Shown here: one piece after another, positions 7,413 to 15,561 of the stretch | How positions within the stretch are numbered: position 1 is the stretch's first letter | How the letters are laid out: each line of letters starts with the position of its first letter | Position numbers and translations under genes: made by a program | The notes under the pieces: generated by a model | The model's database searches: none | What the model was told of the DNA's origin: nothing | The model's input: only the letters and a program-made list of their open reading frames with translations | From: Caryophanales bacterium UBA1423 | GTDB lineage: Bacteria > Bacillota_I > Bacilli_A > RF39 > UBA660 | DNA length: 17,810 nt | Reading direction: 5' to 3' | NCBI GenBank assembly: GCA_002304855.1 | Contig: DBPJ01000001.1 | Location: 1-17,810, forward strand

Positions 7413-8069
7413 ATATCTTTTTATATAGTTAATTTCAAATAGAATTTTAATCTTTTTAAACCAATGCTTAATTGATAGTTGATTATATATACTTTTCAAT
7501 TCAGCTATTTTATGGTGATACATTTCTCTCATTAATGGACTAATATTTTTAAATAAAATAGGACCAAAATATAATTCTTTATAGGTATATTTTAGATTGC
7601 CTTTTTTAAATGACATGATAGTATAAATGATGTTACGTTCTTTTATTAACAACTCATGATCAATAATGTAACCTAATAAATTGAGAGTTTTTCTAACTAA
7701 AAATATATGATTATTTGGTTGAATGATAAGTTGTCTTATATTGGTTAATAGATGTTTTTGTCTGATTAATATATTGGCAATAGTATGACCACCTAATCCA
7801 GCCATAATGACGGTATTAATATCATCATCAATGGTTGCTAAACCATCACCTTGACGAGTAATAATTTGATGTTGAACTTGATATTTATTGATATTATTGA
7901 TTCCTTTAGCTAAAGCTTTAGGATTGATATCACTTGCAATTATTTTAGGAATCTTTTTATTTTTTACTAAATAAATATCAAGTAAAGCATGGTCACAACC
8001 AACATCAATTATTTTACTATTATCTTTGATTAATGAAGCGATAGCCTTGGCTCTTAGGGAAATGCGCAT
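7404..8069 (-). CDS. trmK: tRNA (adenine22-N1)-methyltransferase TrmK
   Basis: A 221-residue SAM-dependent methyltransferase that makes m1A22 in tRNA. Motif I is DVGCDHALLD (22-31), followed by an acidic SAM ribose residue in ASDINP (45-50), GDGL (74-77), the MAGLGGHTI loop (89-97) and the family's QPNN active-site motif (117-120). A C-terminal helical domain with basic residues follows, as in Bacillus TrmK (YqfN). The ATG is one base beyond the rpoD stop (TAA, G, ATG), and there is no strong separate RBS, so translation is probably coupled to rpoD. It is last gene of the dnaG-rpoD-trmK unit; the terminator at 7371-7412 overlaps its final codons. In Bacillus a yqfO gene follows; here the operon ends. 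Confidence 0.93.
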   Translation of the reverse strand: MRISLRAKAIASLIKDNSKIIDVGCDHALLDIYLVKNKKIPKIIASDINPKALAKGINNINKYQVQHQIITRQGDGLATIDDDINTVIMAGLGGHTIANILIRQKHLLTNIRQLIIQPNNHIFLVRKTLNLLGYIIDHELLIKERNIIYTIMSFKKGNLKYTYKELYFGPILFKNISPLMREMYHHKIAELKSIYNQLSIKHWFKKIKILFEINYIKRYLK

Positions 8070-8070
8070 C

Positions 8071-9171
8071 TTACTCAGTTAAAAAATCTTTTAATTTGCG
8101 TGAACGAGATGGATGACGTAATTTTCTAAGAGCCTTAGCTTCTATTTGTCTAATTCTTTCCCTAGTAACATTAAATATTTGACCTACTTCTTCTAAAGTT
8201 CTACATTGGCCATCGTTAAGTCCAAATCTTAATCTTAGCACCTGCTCTTCCCTATCAGTTAAAGTCATTAATACACTTGACAATTCTTCTTTTAGCATTT
8301 CAATAGTAGCATATTCTTCTGGACTAGTAGTTCTTTCATCTTTAATAAAGTCACCTAAGTGTGAATCTTCTTCTTCTCCAATTGGTGTTTCTAATGAAAT
8401 TGGTTCTTGTGATATTTTATATATTTCTCTAATTTTTTCAACCGAAACACTCATTCTTTCGGCTAATTCTTCTTCATTAGGTTCACGATTTAATTCTTGA
8501 GTTAGTTGTCGTTGAATGCGTGCTAATTTATTAATCGTTTCAACCATGTGAACCGGTACTCTGATAGTTCTTGCTTGATCAGCAATGGCTCTAGTAATAG
8601 CTTGTCTAATCCACCAAGTAGCATAGGTTGAAAATTTGAAACCTTTTGATGGGTCAAATTTTTCAACTGCTTTCATCAAACCAATATTACCTTCTTGAAT
8701 TAAATCAAGAAATAACATGCCACGCCCAACATAACGTTTAGCAATACTGACCACTAATCTTAAGTTAGATTCAGCTAAACTATTGCGAGCATCATTATCA
8801 CCTTCAGCTACTCTTTTAGCTAACTCTAATTCTTCTTCAAAAGTTAAAAGACTAATTTGACCTATTTCTTTTAAATACATTCTTACTGGGTCATTTATTT
8901 TTATATCTTTGTTACCTAAAACTTCTTCATTTAAAATGATATCAGTATCATCATCAATCGTAAATTGATCACCTTCATCATCTTCTTCAACTAAGATATC
9001 AATACCTTCATCGATAAAAAAATTATAAATATCATCTAAAGTATCATTATCTAATTCTAAACCCTTTAACTCTTCCGCTAATTGTTCATAAGTAATATAT
9101 CCCTGTTTTTTACCTAATTTCAATAAATCAGCTTTACGTTCTTCGATTGTTTTAATTTCATTTATCATCAT
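8071..9171 (-). CDS. rpoD: Primary sigma factor RpoD/SigA
   Basis: The housekeeping sigma-70 factor that directs RNA polymerase to vegetative promoters. From the ATG at 9171 it has 366 residues, close to Bacillus SigA. Region 1.1 is at the N-terminus, followed by an acidic linker (~60-85). Region 1.2 starts at [12 protein letters not shown], and region 2 runs from [16 protein letters not shown] through the -10-binding [15 protein letters not shown]. Regions 3 and 4 end in a helix-turn-helix ([20 protein letters not shown]). A GTG at 9177 overlaps the dnaG stop, but it also overlaps the RBS GAGGAG (9177-9182). I therefore prefer ATG 9171 or the next ATG at 9168, 5 or 8 bases after that RBS. 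Middle gene of the operon with dnaG upstream and trmK downstream. Confidence 0.97.
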   Translation of the reverse strand: MMINEIKTIEERKADLLKLGKKQGYITYEQLAEELKGLELDNDTLDDIYNFFIDEGIDILVEEDDEGDQFTIDDDTDIILNEEVLGNKDIKINDPVRMYLKEIGQISLLTFEEELELAKRVAEGDNDARNSLAESNLRLVVSIAKRYVGRGMLFLDLIQEGNIGLMKAVEKFDPSKGFKFSTYATWWIRQAITRAIADQARTIRVPVHMVETINKLARIQRQLTQELNREPNEEELAERMSVSVEKIREIYKISQEPISLETPIGEEEDSHLGDFIKDERTTSPEEYATIEMLKEELSSVLMTLTDREEQVLRLRFGLNDGQCRTLEEVGQIFNVTRERIRQIEAKALRKLRHPSRSRKLKDFLTE

Positions 9172-9173
9172 AT

Positions 9174-10919
9174 TCACTCCTCAATTTTTAACCTTCTAAT
9201 AGTTTCTGCATATTTGGCTTTCTTCATAATATCTAATTCATTTTTCATTAAATTTTTTAACCGTTCAATTTCATTGATGACACTAAATTCATTTAACGTC
9301 TTAATATAATCATTTATTTCATCAATGGTATATTCTTCTTTAAGATTAAACATTTCTATTTCACTAACTAATTTAATTAGTTCTTGTTTATCACCTAAAT
9401 AAGTAATAAAATCAGCAATATTAATATGACCATATTTATTAGTATAAGCAATTATTTCATTAGCTAATACTCGCCCATTAATAGTTGGTAAATACGAAAC
9501 GTCATCTTCATATCTTTTAATTACTTCTTTTGATTTAAGCATGTAATATAACAATTGACGTTCAGCTTTTTGATATTTATCTAAACTTTCTGGTTTAGTT
9601 TTGGGCTTTAACTGTTTAGGTTCAAATTTATTTCTACTTATATATTTATTTAAACGCTCAAGCAATACCTCTTTTGAGATTGAATATTCATCACTAATTT
9701 TACTAATAATTAATTCGCGTTTAATATTATCATCAATTTTACTTATAACTTGTATGATATCATTAATATAATTAGTAAGTTCATCATTATTTTTTAAGTT
9801 TCTACCTTTTTTATAATAATCTAATTTAAAATCAGTAAATGATATAGCTTCTTCAATAGCCAATTTAAATTGTTTTACACCATACTTTTGAATATAATCG
9901 TCAGGATCTAAGTCATTACTTAATTTAATAATTTTAGGTTCAATCCCAACTTTTTCTAATTCATTACCAATTGCTAAAGTAGCAGCTTGTCCAGCATCAT
10001 CATTATCAAAACACAAATAAACATTAGGTGATAATTTTCTAATTAAATTTATCTGATCATTAGTAATGCTTGTCCCCATGATAGCAATGACGTTTTGAAT
10101 ACCAACACTATAACATCTAATGACATCCATAAATCCTTCCATAAGGATAACAAATTTTTCCTTACGAGTACTATCTTTAGCGCGATGGTAATTATAAAGT
10201 AACATTCCTTTTCTAAAGATATCCGTTTCTTTAGTATTGATGTATTTAGCCATATCACTATCAGTATAGATACGACCACTATAACCTATTACTCTTCCTG
10301 TTACATCCCATAATGGAAAAATAATACGATTAATAAATACATCTTGAAAACCACTATCAGTTTTATTAGTTATGCCACCATTAACTAACTCTTTTTCAGT
10401 AAATCCCTTCTTCAAGAGTAACTTGGTTAAATCATCAATTTTATTTAACGATAAGCCAATTTGAAATTCTTTAATAATCTCATCATCAATTTTTCTTTTC
10501 TTTAAATATTCTTTAGCTTTTGAACCACTACTTGTATTAATATTATTTTGATAGTACTTAGTAGCTATATCATATATTTGATATAAAGGCTCATGTTTTT
10601 CTTGTTTTTTGGGTTGATATATATCCTTAGTTATTTTTATACCTGCTTTATCCGCTAAATAAATGATTGCTTCGCTAAAACTTTTATGCTCATAATCCAT
10701 AATAAAATTAATGACATTACCACTAGCACCACAACTAAAACACTTATATATTTGTTTTTCAGTTGAAACACTCATACTTGGATTATGATCATCATGAAAA
10801 GGACATAAACCAAAAAAATTACGTCCTTTTTTAGTTAATGGTATAAATTCACCAATAATTTTAACAATGTCAACACTATTTCTAATTTCATTTATTTCTT
10901 TTGTGGTAAGCATTGGCAT
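9174..10919 (-). CDS. dnaG: DNA primase DnaG
   Basis: A 581-residue primase that synthesises RNA primers at the replication fork. The N-terminal zinc-ribbon (CHC2) domain has C39, H42, C60 and C63 (CPFH and CFSCGASG). The TOPRIM catalytic core follows, with E261 in MEGFMD and the DNDDAG motif (D305, D307). The remaining ~200 residues are the lysine-rich C-terminal helicase-interaction region. An in-frame ATG at 10928 directly abuts the purine-rich TAGGGA, leaving no spacing. The ATG at 10919 sits 9 bases after AGGGA (10929-10933) and is the better start. The TGA stop (9174-9176) lies in the rpoD start region, so the genes are tightly coupled. It is first gene of its operon, transcribed from the promoter at 10993-11001. 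Confidence 0.97.
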   Translation of the reverse strand: MPMLTTKEINEIRNSVDIVKIIGEFIPLTKKGRNFFGLCPFHDDHNPSMSVSTEKQIYKCFSCGASGNVINFIMDYEHKSFSEAIIYLADKAGIKITKDIYQPKKQEKHEPLYQIYDIATKYYQNNINTSSGSKAKEYLKKRKIDDEIIKEFQIGLSLNKIDDLTKLLLKKGFTEKELVNGGITNKTDSGFQDVFINRIIFPLWDVTGRVIGYSGRIYTDSDMAKYINTKETDIFRKGMLLYNYHRAKDSTRKEKFVILMEGFMDVIRCYSVGIQNVIAIMGTSITNDQINLIRKLSPNVYLCFDNDDAGQAATLAIGNELEKVGIEPKIIKLSNDLDPDDYIQKYGVKQFKLAIEEAISFTDFKLDYYKKGRNLKNNDELTNYINDIIQVISKIDDNIKRELIISKISDEYSISKEVLLERLNKYISRNKFEPKQLKPKTKPESLDKYQKAERQLLYYMLKSKEVIKRYEDDVSYLPTINGRVLANEIIAYTNKYGHINIADFITYLGDKQELIKLVSEIEMFNLKEEYTIDEINDYIKTLNEFSVINEIERLKNLMKNELDIMKKAKYAETIRRLKIEE

Positions 10920-10992
10920 AAAAATCATTCCCTACTACATATATTCTACAAAAATAGCAAATTTCCTTTTAAAAATAATTATTTTTTAAAAT

Positions 10993-11001
10993 ATTATATC
11001 A
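10993..11001 (-). promoter_or_regulatory. Extended -10 promoter of dnaG-rpoD-trmK
   Basis: The minus strand reads TGATATAAT, a full extended -10 element with no recognisable -35 at 17 bases. It sits just after the terminator of the rnf operon, and the predicted start near 10986 leaves about a 65-base AT-rich leader before dnaG. Confidence 0.6.
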
Positions 11002-11004
11002 CAA

Positions 11005-11038
11005 AAATAAAATACCATGTAGAGATGGTATTTTATTT
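11005..11038 (-). terminator. Terminator of the rnf operon
   Basis: A 14-bp inverted repeat (11005-11018 with 11025-11038) around the 6-base loop GTAGAG. On the minus strand the 3' arm is followed by a T-rich stretch. The stem includes the last codons of the rnfB-like gene, so the rnf unit ends here and no further rnf gene follows downstream. Confidence 0.78.
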
Positions 11039-11302
11039 ATTAATTGCTTTAATATATTCTTCTATTTCTCTAAGTCGTTCTGGTTTTAAAAAACGACATT
11101 TCTTTAAATTAGATATATCAGCTAATGCTTGTTTAACCATGCCTTTGCATGAACCAAAACCACAGACATTACAATTGAAACCTGGTAACATAGCTTCAAT
11201 TTTTTTCATTTGTTCATCTTCTTTATTAAGATAATAATATGTGATGCTAAGCAGCAATCCAAAAATAAATGATAATAAAGTTATAATAATTACTCCACTC
11301 AT
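11033..11302 (-). CDS. Truncated RnfB-like protein (membrane anchor plus 4Fe-4S motif)
   Basis: An 89-residue protein from the ATG at 11302. Residues 3-24 are a membrane helix, followed by a charged linker. Then comes LPGFNCNVCGFGSCKG with a fourth cysteine in KKCRF: C44, C47, C52 and C69. The spacing C-x2-C-x4-C-x16-C is that of the RnfB-type Fes domain binding one 4Fe-4S cluster. Normal RnfB proteins continue with two or more ferredoxin-type clusters; none is present here, and the gene ends at its own TAA followed by a terminator. A GTG at 11320 is in frame, but the RBS AAGAGG (11310-11315), 7 bases before ATG 11302, supports the shorter form. It is last gene of the rnf operon, one base after the stop of the 42-residue microprotein. 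Confidence 0.8.
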   Translation of the reverse strand: MSGVIIITLLSFIFGLLLSITYYYLNKEDEQMKKIEAMLPGFNCNVCGFGSCKGMVKQALADISNLKKCRFLKPERLREIEEYIKAINK

Positions 11303-11303
11303 T

Positions 11304-11432
11304 TTATAACCTCTTTTCACCTGTTTTTAGGCATTTATAGCAATCTTTATGACATTGATAGTTATTATTTAAATAATACAATTTAGCGGTAATAACAAAT
11401 AATATGATTATAATCAATATACCTAATATCAT
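11304..11432 (-). CDS. 42-residue cysteine-containing membrane microprotein in the rnf operon
   Basis: A small gene encoding one Ile-rich membrane helix (residues 2-21) followed by a short polar tail with C27, C31 and C34 (motif CHKDCYKC, C-x3-C-x2-C) and a basic end. Its ATG (11430-11432) overlaps the rnfA stop as ATGA. A GAGG RBS lies ~8 bases upstream, and its TAA is one base before the rnfB-like ATG. That coupling on both sides makes a real gene likely despite its size. I do not recognise the family. The layout (anchor helix plus cysteine tail) is reminiscent of FeoB-associated cysteine-rich membrane proteins. It could bind a metal or help hold a cluster near RnfA/RnfB, but this is inference. 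Confidence 0.7.
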   Translation of the reverse strand: MILGILIIIILFVITAKLYYLNNNYQCHKDCYKCLKTGEKRL

Positions 11433-11995
11433 CCTACATACCTCATAAATAGTAATGACATAATACTGGCAGTAATTAAAGCAATGGGAATACCTTTAAA
11501 GGCTACTGGAATTGGACTATGTTGGGTACGTTCTCTAATATTGGCAAAAAGATAGATGACAATAAAATAACCAAGACTACTACCAATTGAAAAGACGATC
11601 GTTTCAATTAAAGAATAATTATTATTACTGCTAAGTAAAGCAGCCCCTAAAATAGCACAATTAGTAGTTAATAATGGTAGATAAATACCTAATAATTGAT
11701 GTAGTTTGGGAAAATAATGATTGATAACCATTTCAATTAATTGAACTAACGAAGCAATAACTAAAATAAAGATAATGGTTCTTAAATATTCAATATTTAA
11801 TGGAATCAATACATAGTTATATAAAAAATAAGTAATAATATTGGTTAAAACCATGACAATGGTAAGACTAATGCTTATACCAATAGTTCCTCTTTCATCA
11901 TCAGAAACGCCTAAAAATGGGCATAAACCTAAGAATTTAGTTAGGATAAAATTATTAACAATAATACCTGAAATTAATAAGGTAAATAGATTCAT
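11429..11995 (-). CDS. rnfA: Rnf electron transport complex subunit RnfA
   Basis: A 188-residue membrane protein with about six helices, the normal size for RnfA. Signature segments are NNFILTKFLGLCPFLGVS (14-31, C25) and TTNCAILGAAL (110-120, C113). In Rnf/NQR complexes the matching cysteines of RnfA and RnfE jointly hold a 2Fe-2S cluster in the middle of the membrane, and both are kept here. Translation is coupled to rnfE: the ATG overlaps the rnfE TGA as ATGA. The C-terminal stop overlaps the start of the 42-residue microprotein in the same way. Its neighbours and sequence make the call secure. The distinction from RnfE rests on the shorter length and the NNFILTKFLG N-terminus. Confidence 0.95.
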   Translation of the reverse strand: MNLFTLLISGIIVNNFILTKFLGLCPFLGVSDDERGTIGISISLTIVMVLTNIITYFLYNYVLIPLNIEYLRTIIFILVIASLVQLIEMVINHYFPKLHQLLGIYLPLLTTNCAILGAALLSSNNNYSLIETIVFSIGSSLGYFIVIYLFANIRERTQHSPIPVAFKGIPIALITASIMSLLFMRYVG

Positions 11996-12627
11996 TGATT
12001 ATCTTCCTTTCTTAATCTTATGGAATTAAAGAAAGCGGTTAGTAGCCCTAACGAAAGAAGGGCCCCGGCTGGTTTTAATAAAATATTTATTGGAAAAATA
12101 TTATTGTTAGGTAATACTTTATAGATCATCTGATAACCAGTTATTTTAGTTAAACTATCCATAATGGTTATGGTATTATTACCAAATATTTCACGCATAG
12201 CACTTAAGACTATTAATGATAAGGTAAAACCCAAACCAAAACCAATCCCATCTAAAATGCTACTAAATACTTTTTCTTTTGACGCAAAACCTAAAGCTCG
12301 CCCTAAAATAATACAATTAACTACAATCAATGGAATATATATACCTAAGGTATCATATAAGTCTTTGACATAGGCCTTCAATAATAATTCAACCATCGTT
12401 ACAAAAGTAGCGATAATTAAAATATAAGTAGGAATTTTAATTTGTTCTGGAACAAAGTTTTTAATTAAGGACACTAAAAAGTTAGAAAAAATAAGTACAA
12501 ACATTAATGAAAGGCCCATAACGATGGCATTTTCAACGGTAGTAGTAACTGCTAAAGTTGGACAGATGCCAAGCATTAGGACAAAGACCGGATTTTCATT
12601 AATTATACCCTTTACTAAATCTTTCAT
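11992..12627 (-). CDS. rnfE: Rnf electron transport complex subunit RnfE
   Basis: A 211-residue polytopic membrane protein, the homologue and partner of RnfA. It begins with the RnfE signature NENPVFVLMLGICPTLAVTT (10-29, C22) and carries VVNCIILGRALGFASK (102-117, C105). These two cysteines complete the membrane 2Fe-2S site with RnfA. The C-terminal KPAGALLSLGLLTAFFNSIR is also family-typical. The RBS GGGG lies 7 bases before the ATG and overlaps the end of the rnfG-like stub. It sits fourth in the operon, in the position expected from the common C-D-G-E-A-B order. Confidence 0.95.
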   Translation of the reverse strand: MKDLVKGIINENPVFVLMLGICPTLAVTTTVENAIVMGLSLMFVLIFSNFLVSLIKNFVPEQIKIPTYILIIATFVTMVELLLKAYVKDLYDTLGIYIPLIVVNCIILGRALGFASKEKVFSSILDGIGFGLGFTLSLIVLSAMREIFGNNTITIMDSLTKITGYQMIYKVLPNNNIFPINILLKPAGALLSLGLLTAFFNSIRLRKEDNQ

Positions 12628-12631
12628 CTTA

Positions 12632-12754
12632 TTACCCCTTTATTATAAATTCAATTAAAGGATCTGTTAATTCGTATACAAAATATAGGACGACTGAACA
12701 TATAAAGCCAACTATAGTTAATACGAATATTGGTTTAATCATTTCCCTTTTCAT
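12632..12754 (-). CDS. 40-residue RnfG-like membrane stub
   Basis: A short gene encoding one membrane helix (residues ~7-27), preceded by MKREMIKP and followed by YELTDPLIEFIIKG. The segment resembles the N-terminal anchor of RnfG, where a helix is followed by a (L/V)T-x-P-x-I motif, but the ~150-residue extracytoplasmic FMN-binding part is missing. It sits where rnfG normally lies, between rnfD and rnfE. It starts 9 bases after the rnfD stop, with RBS AGGGTG just upstream of the ATG, and its stop lies 4 bases before the rnfE ATG. I infer a remnant or a split-off anchor of RnfG. The homology rests on a short, hydrophobic match, so an unrelated small membrane protein is possible. Confidence 0.6.
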   Translation of the reverse strand: MKREMIKPIFVLTIVGFICSVVLYFVYELTDPLIEFIIKG

Positions 12755-12763
12755 ATTTTCACC

Positions 12764-14203
12764 CTATCTATTTTGAGAATATTCTTTTAGTGTCTTGATG
12801 ACCATTTGTTTTAGATAGTTAGCAGTATATGTAGCACCACTAATTGTATCTAAGTCATCTAGATTGTGTTGTTGTTGAATGAGCTTATCAATGTAATTAT
12901 GTTCTTCTATTTGATTCCAAACATATTCATTTTGTTCTAAAATATCAATAGTTGTTATTTTACCAGTATTATCATCTATTTCAATCTTAGCCTTAATCAA
13001 ACCATGATAAGCTTTATGAGTAACAGTATATATAACTTGATTGTCGATTTCAGTAACATCAATAACATTAAAATTTTGATCAGTAACTTTTTTATTAATA
13101 TTAGTAGCTACATAATAAGTAGTTGTACCAATTATTAATATTAAAATAGCTAGTGGAATAGAAAGTTTCTTTAGATTAAATCTTACTTTAACTCCTAATT
13201 TATCAATGATGAAGACAAACATATTCATCGTTAAAATAGCAGTTAGTACACCTTCAGGATAACTGGTTAAAAATCTAAAGATAACAGTTAGAAAACCTAA
13301 TCCCAAAGCATATATAGCTTGTCCAATAGGAGTAGTTGGACTAGTAACCGGATCTGTAGCCATAAAGATGGCTCCAAATATTAGTCCTCCACTCAATAAA
13401 TGAAATAATGGATACCATATTCCTAAATCATGATAGTAACCAATAAAACTAGTTAAAATAAAGACGGTAGCAAGATATATAATAGGAATATGCCAGGTAA
13501 TTACTTTAGTAAATAATAAGTATATGAGTCCTAAAAGACATAGAATAGCACTAGTTTCACCAATGGTACCAGGAATCATACCAGTTAAAAAATTCCAAAG
13601 ATTACCAAATGGAGTTACAATATTTTGATAGGTATCAATATAATTTAAATTTTGTAAATTTGTAAGTGGCGTCGCTTGAGTAATAGTATCTAATTCTAAC
13701 TTATTTAAATAACCACCTTGAATAGCTATGTTACTATAATAAGCACTAATGATAAATAAGTTACCAACTAAAGCGGGATTAAAGATATTAAATCCAAAGC
13801 CACCAAATAACATTTTACCAATAATAGTAGCTACCATGGCTCCTACTATTAAGATAGAATATGGGGTATTAATTGGGATAGTTAATGCCAAAAATAAACC
13901 TGGAAATATAGCATATGAGTATTTTAAGTGAGTAATTAATTTTTCTTTATCTTTTATTTTTAAAACAAAATAGATAAATAAGGTCTCACTAATTAATGAA
14001 GTTAACATCCCTAATAAAATCATGATAAGTGGTCTAAAAGCGGATAATAAAGTACCATATCCCCTACTATATGGTAAAATACCATTCTTATAGACACTAA
14101 AGATGATAATTGGGAATAATGCTATTATCAGATGTTTCATCATCTTAGAAGTATTATATGGACTTTTAATATGAGGACCATTATCATGATAAAATTTATT
14201 CAT
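12764..14203 (-). CDS. rnfD: RnfD fused to an RnfG-type FMN-binding domain
   Basis: From the ATG at 14203 the protein has 479 residues; RnfD alone is usually 310-360. Numbering from that ATG, residues ~1-340 are RnfD: N-terminal GPHIKSPYNTSKMMKHLI, GGFGFNIFNPALVG (~134-147), the ATPLTNL segment (~177-183) whose Thr is the expected covalent FMN site of RnfD, and MATDPVTSPTTPIG (~281-294). After one more helix (~350-366), a domain of ~100 residues ends in LDTISGATYTANYLKQMV. This SGAT motif (Thr ~458) is the FMN-attachment signature of RnfG/NqrC FMN-binding domains. A GTG at 14212 is in frame but lies within the RBS GAGGTG (14210-14215), which is 6 bases from ATG 14203. The start overlaps the end of rnfC by 8 bases. 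The fusion is unusual. Confidence 0.9.
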   Translation of the reverse strand: MNKFYHDNGPHIKSPYNTSKMMKHLIIALFPIIIFSVYKNGILPYSRGYGTLLSAFRPLIMILLGMLTSLISETLFIYFVLKIKDKEKLITHLKYSYAIFPGLFLALTIPINTPYSILIVGAMVATIIGKMLFGGFGFNIFNPALVGNLFIISAYYSNIAIQGGYLNKLELDTITQATPLTNLQNLNYIDTYQNIVTPFGNLWNFLTGMIPGTIGETSAILCLLGLIYLLFTKVITWHIPIIYLATVFILTSFIGYYHDLGIWYPLFHLLSGGLIFGAIFMATDPVTSPTTPIGQAIYALGLGFLTVIFRFLTSYPEGVLTAILTMNMFVFIIDKLGVKVRFNLKKLSIPLAILILIIGTTTYYVATNINKKVTDQNFNVIDVTEIDNQVIYTVTHKAYHGLIKAKIEIDDNTGKITTIDILEQNEYVWNQIEEHNYIDKLIQQQHNLDDLDTISGATYTANYLKQMVIKTLKEYSQNR

Positions 14204-15473
14204 TTTTTTCACCTCGTTTTAATTTAGCTTTCTTAACATATTCTCTAACATCTACTTTTGATGGACATATATATGAACAAAGACCACATTCAATACATTT
14301 TTCCGGTTGTAAGTATTTTAAATATTCAACATTGTTAACATTATTTTTAATTAAAACGGGCGATAATTTAGCTGGACAAATATTTACACATTTACCACAA
14401 CGCATACATTCAATATAAGGATGTTCATTTTGATTTTCCATAATGAGAAGACAGTTTAAATTATTACTGACCACTAAATCATCGGTGAGGATAGCTACTC
14501 CCATCATTGGACCACCAGCAATCAATTTAATTTTATTACCAGGTTTTATGCCACCAATATAGTCAATTAAATCTTTAACTTGCGTACCAATCTTAACCAC
14601 TACATTTTGTGGTTTTTCTATTTTATCACCAGTAATGGTAATTATTTTTTCCATCACTGGTTTATGATATTTTAAAGCTTCATAAATGGCATATATAGTT
14701 GACACATTATTGACAACTACACCCTTTTCAATTGGCAATTTATCATAATCGATGTTTAGTACTTGCTTAATTAAACTTTTTTCCCAACCACTTGGATATA
14801 AATCAGCCACTTCAATTAATTCAATATTAGGATAAGTACCCATATATTTTTTAAATTCTTTTTTAATCTCTGGTTGATGAACTTTAATAGCAATAATACC
14901 TTTAGTAGCACCAGTTATTTCTAAAATAGCATCGATGCATTCTAATATTTCTTCGGCATGATCGCGCATCAATACATAATCAGCCGTTATATATGGTTCA
15001 CATTCAACTCCATTTACTAAAATAGTATTGATTGGCATTTTTGTGTCATATTTAACATAAGTAGGAAAACCACTACCACCCATCCCGACAATACCACAGT
15101 CTCTTAAAATATTGACAAATTCTCTTGCCGTATAATCAGTAATATCCTTTTTAGGGGGAAAATTATCAACGACTTTTTCTTTAAAATCATTTTCAATGAC
15201 CACACATTTTACTAAAGCACCATTTAAATATGGTCGTTCTTCAATACCTACTACTGTACCACTAACACTAGCATGAATAGGCAATTGAAAATGATCATTA
15301 CGTCTTCCAATAACACTTCCTTTATATACCTTATCACCCTTTTTCACACAGCATTCGCATGCCAAATTGGTATGATTGACTAAAGGTATATAGACATAAT
15401 TGGGTTTATCAAATGATGGTATTTTATTTTTAATGGACATTTTTTTATTAAGTAAAAGTTTAATACCAACCAT
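14196..15473 (-). CDS. rnfC: Rnf electron transport complex subunit RnfC
   Basis: A 425-residue peripheral, cytoplasmic-side subunit that connects NADH to the complex. The N-terminal RnfC/barrel-sandwich region has HASVSGTVVGIE (67-78). The NuoF-like nucleotide/FMN-binding fold has GMGGSGFPT (130-138) and NGVECEPYITAD (154-165), and a SLBB-like section follows. Two complete 4Fe-4S motifs follow: C356-x2-C359-x2-C362-x3-C366 and C393-x2-C396-x2-C399-x3-C403. The length is normal, so unlike RnfB this subunit keeps all clusters. An RBS AGGTG lies 7 bases before the ATG. It is the first gene of the rnf operon, driven from the promoter at 15499-15507. Confidence 0.96.
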   Translation of the reverse strand: MVGIKLLLNKKMSIKNKIPSFDKPNYVYIPLVNHTNLACECCVKKGDKVYKGSVIGRRNDHFQLPIHASVSGTVVGIEERPYLNGALVKCVVIENDFKEKVVDNFPPKKDITDYTAREFVNILRDCGIVGMGGSGFPTYVKYDTKMPINTILVNGVECEPYITADYVLMRDHAEEILECIDAILEITGATKGIIAIKVHQPEIKKEFKKYMGTYPNIELIEVADLYPSGWEKSLIKQVLNIDYDKLPIEKGVVVNNVSTIYAIYEALKYHKPVMEKIITITGDKIEKPQNVVVKIGTQVKDLIDYIGGIKPGNKIKLIAGGPMMGVAILTDDLVVSNNLNCLLIMENQNEHPYIECMRCGKCVNICPAKLSPVLIKNNVNNVEYLKYLQPEKCIECGLCSYICPSKVDVREYVKKAKLKRGEKNE

Positions 15474-15498
15474 ATATTTTCACCTGTCTTTACTTATT

Positions 15499-15507
15499 AT
15501 TATATCA
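15499..15507 (-). promoter_or_regulatory. Extended -10 promoter of the rnf operon
   Basis: The minus strand reads TGATATAAT, identical to the extended -10 of the dnaG operon. The -35 position is only T-rich and overlaps the terminator of the upstream phosphatase gene. The predicted start near 15492 gives a leader of about 20 bases. Confidence 0.6.
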
Positions 15508-15521
15508 TTTTCAAACCAAAA

Positions 15522-15551
15522 GAAAAGAAAATAACTGCATATTTTCTTTTC
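15522..15551 (-). terminator. Terminator after the YqeG-like gene
   Basis: A 12-bp inverted repeat (15522-15533 with 15540-15551) around a 6-base loop, followed on the minus strand by a T-rich stretch. It lies 11 bases beyond the stop of the phosphatase gene and just before the rnf promoter. The stem is AT-rich, so its strength is uncertain. Confidence 0.65.
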
Positions 15552-15561
15552 ATTTAACACT

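Noticed and set aside
10049..10279. A 76-codon open frame on the minus strand within dnaG
   Set aside because: It is in another frame of the TOPRIM-coding part of dnaG and has no motif or RBS. It is a shadow frame.
10967..10990. AT-only palindrome in the dnaG leader as a regulatory hairpin
   Set aside because: It consists only of A and T with mismatches and would be unstable; such stretches are expected by chance in this AT-rich DNA.
11340..11351. The Cys-x3-Cys-x2-Cys motif of the microprotein as a radical-SAM signature
   Set aside because: The protein is only 42 residues and lacks any TIM-barrel domain, so only a metal-binding or structural cysteine cluster is reasonable.
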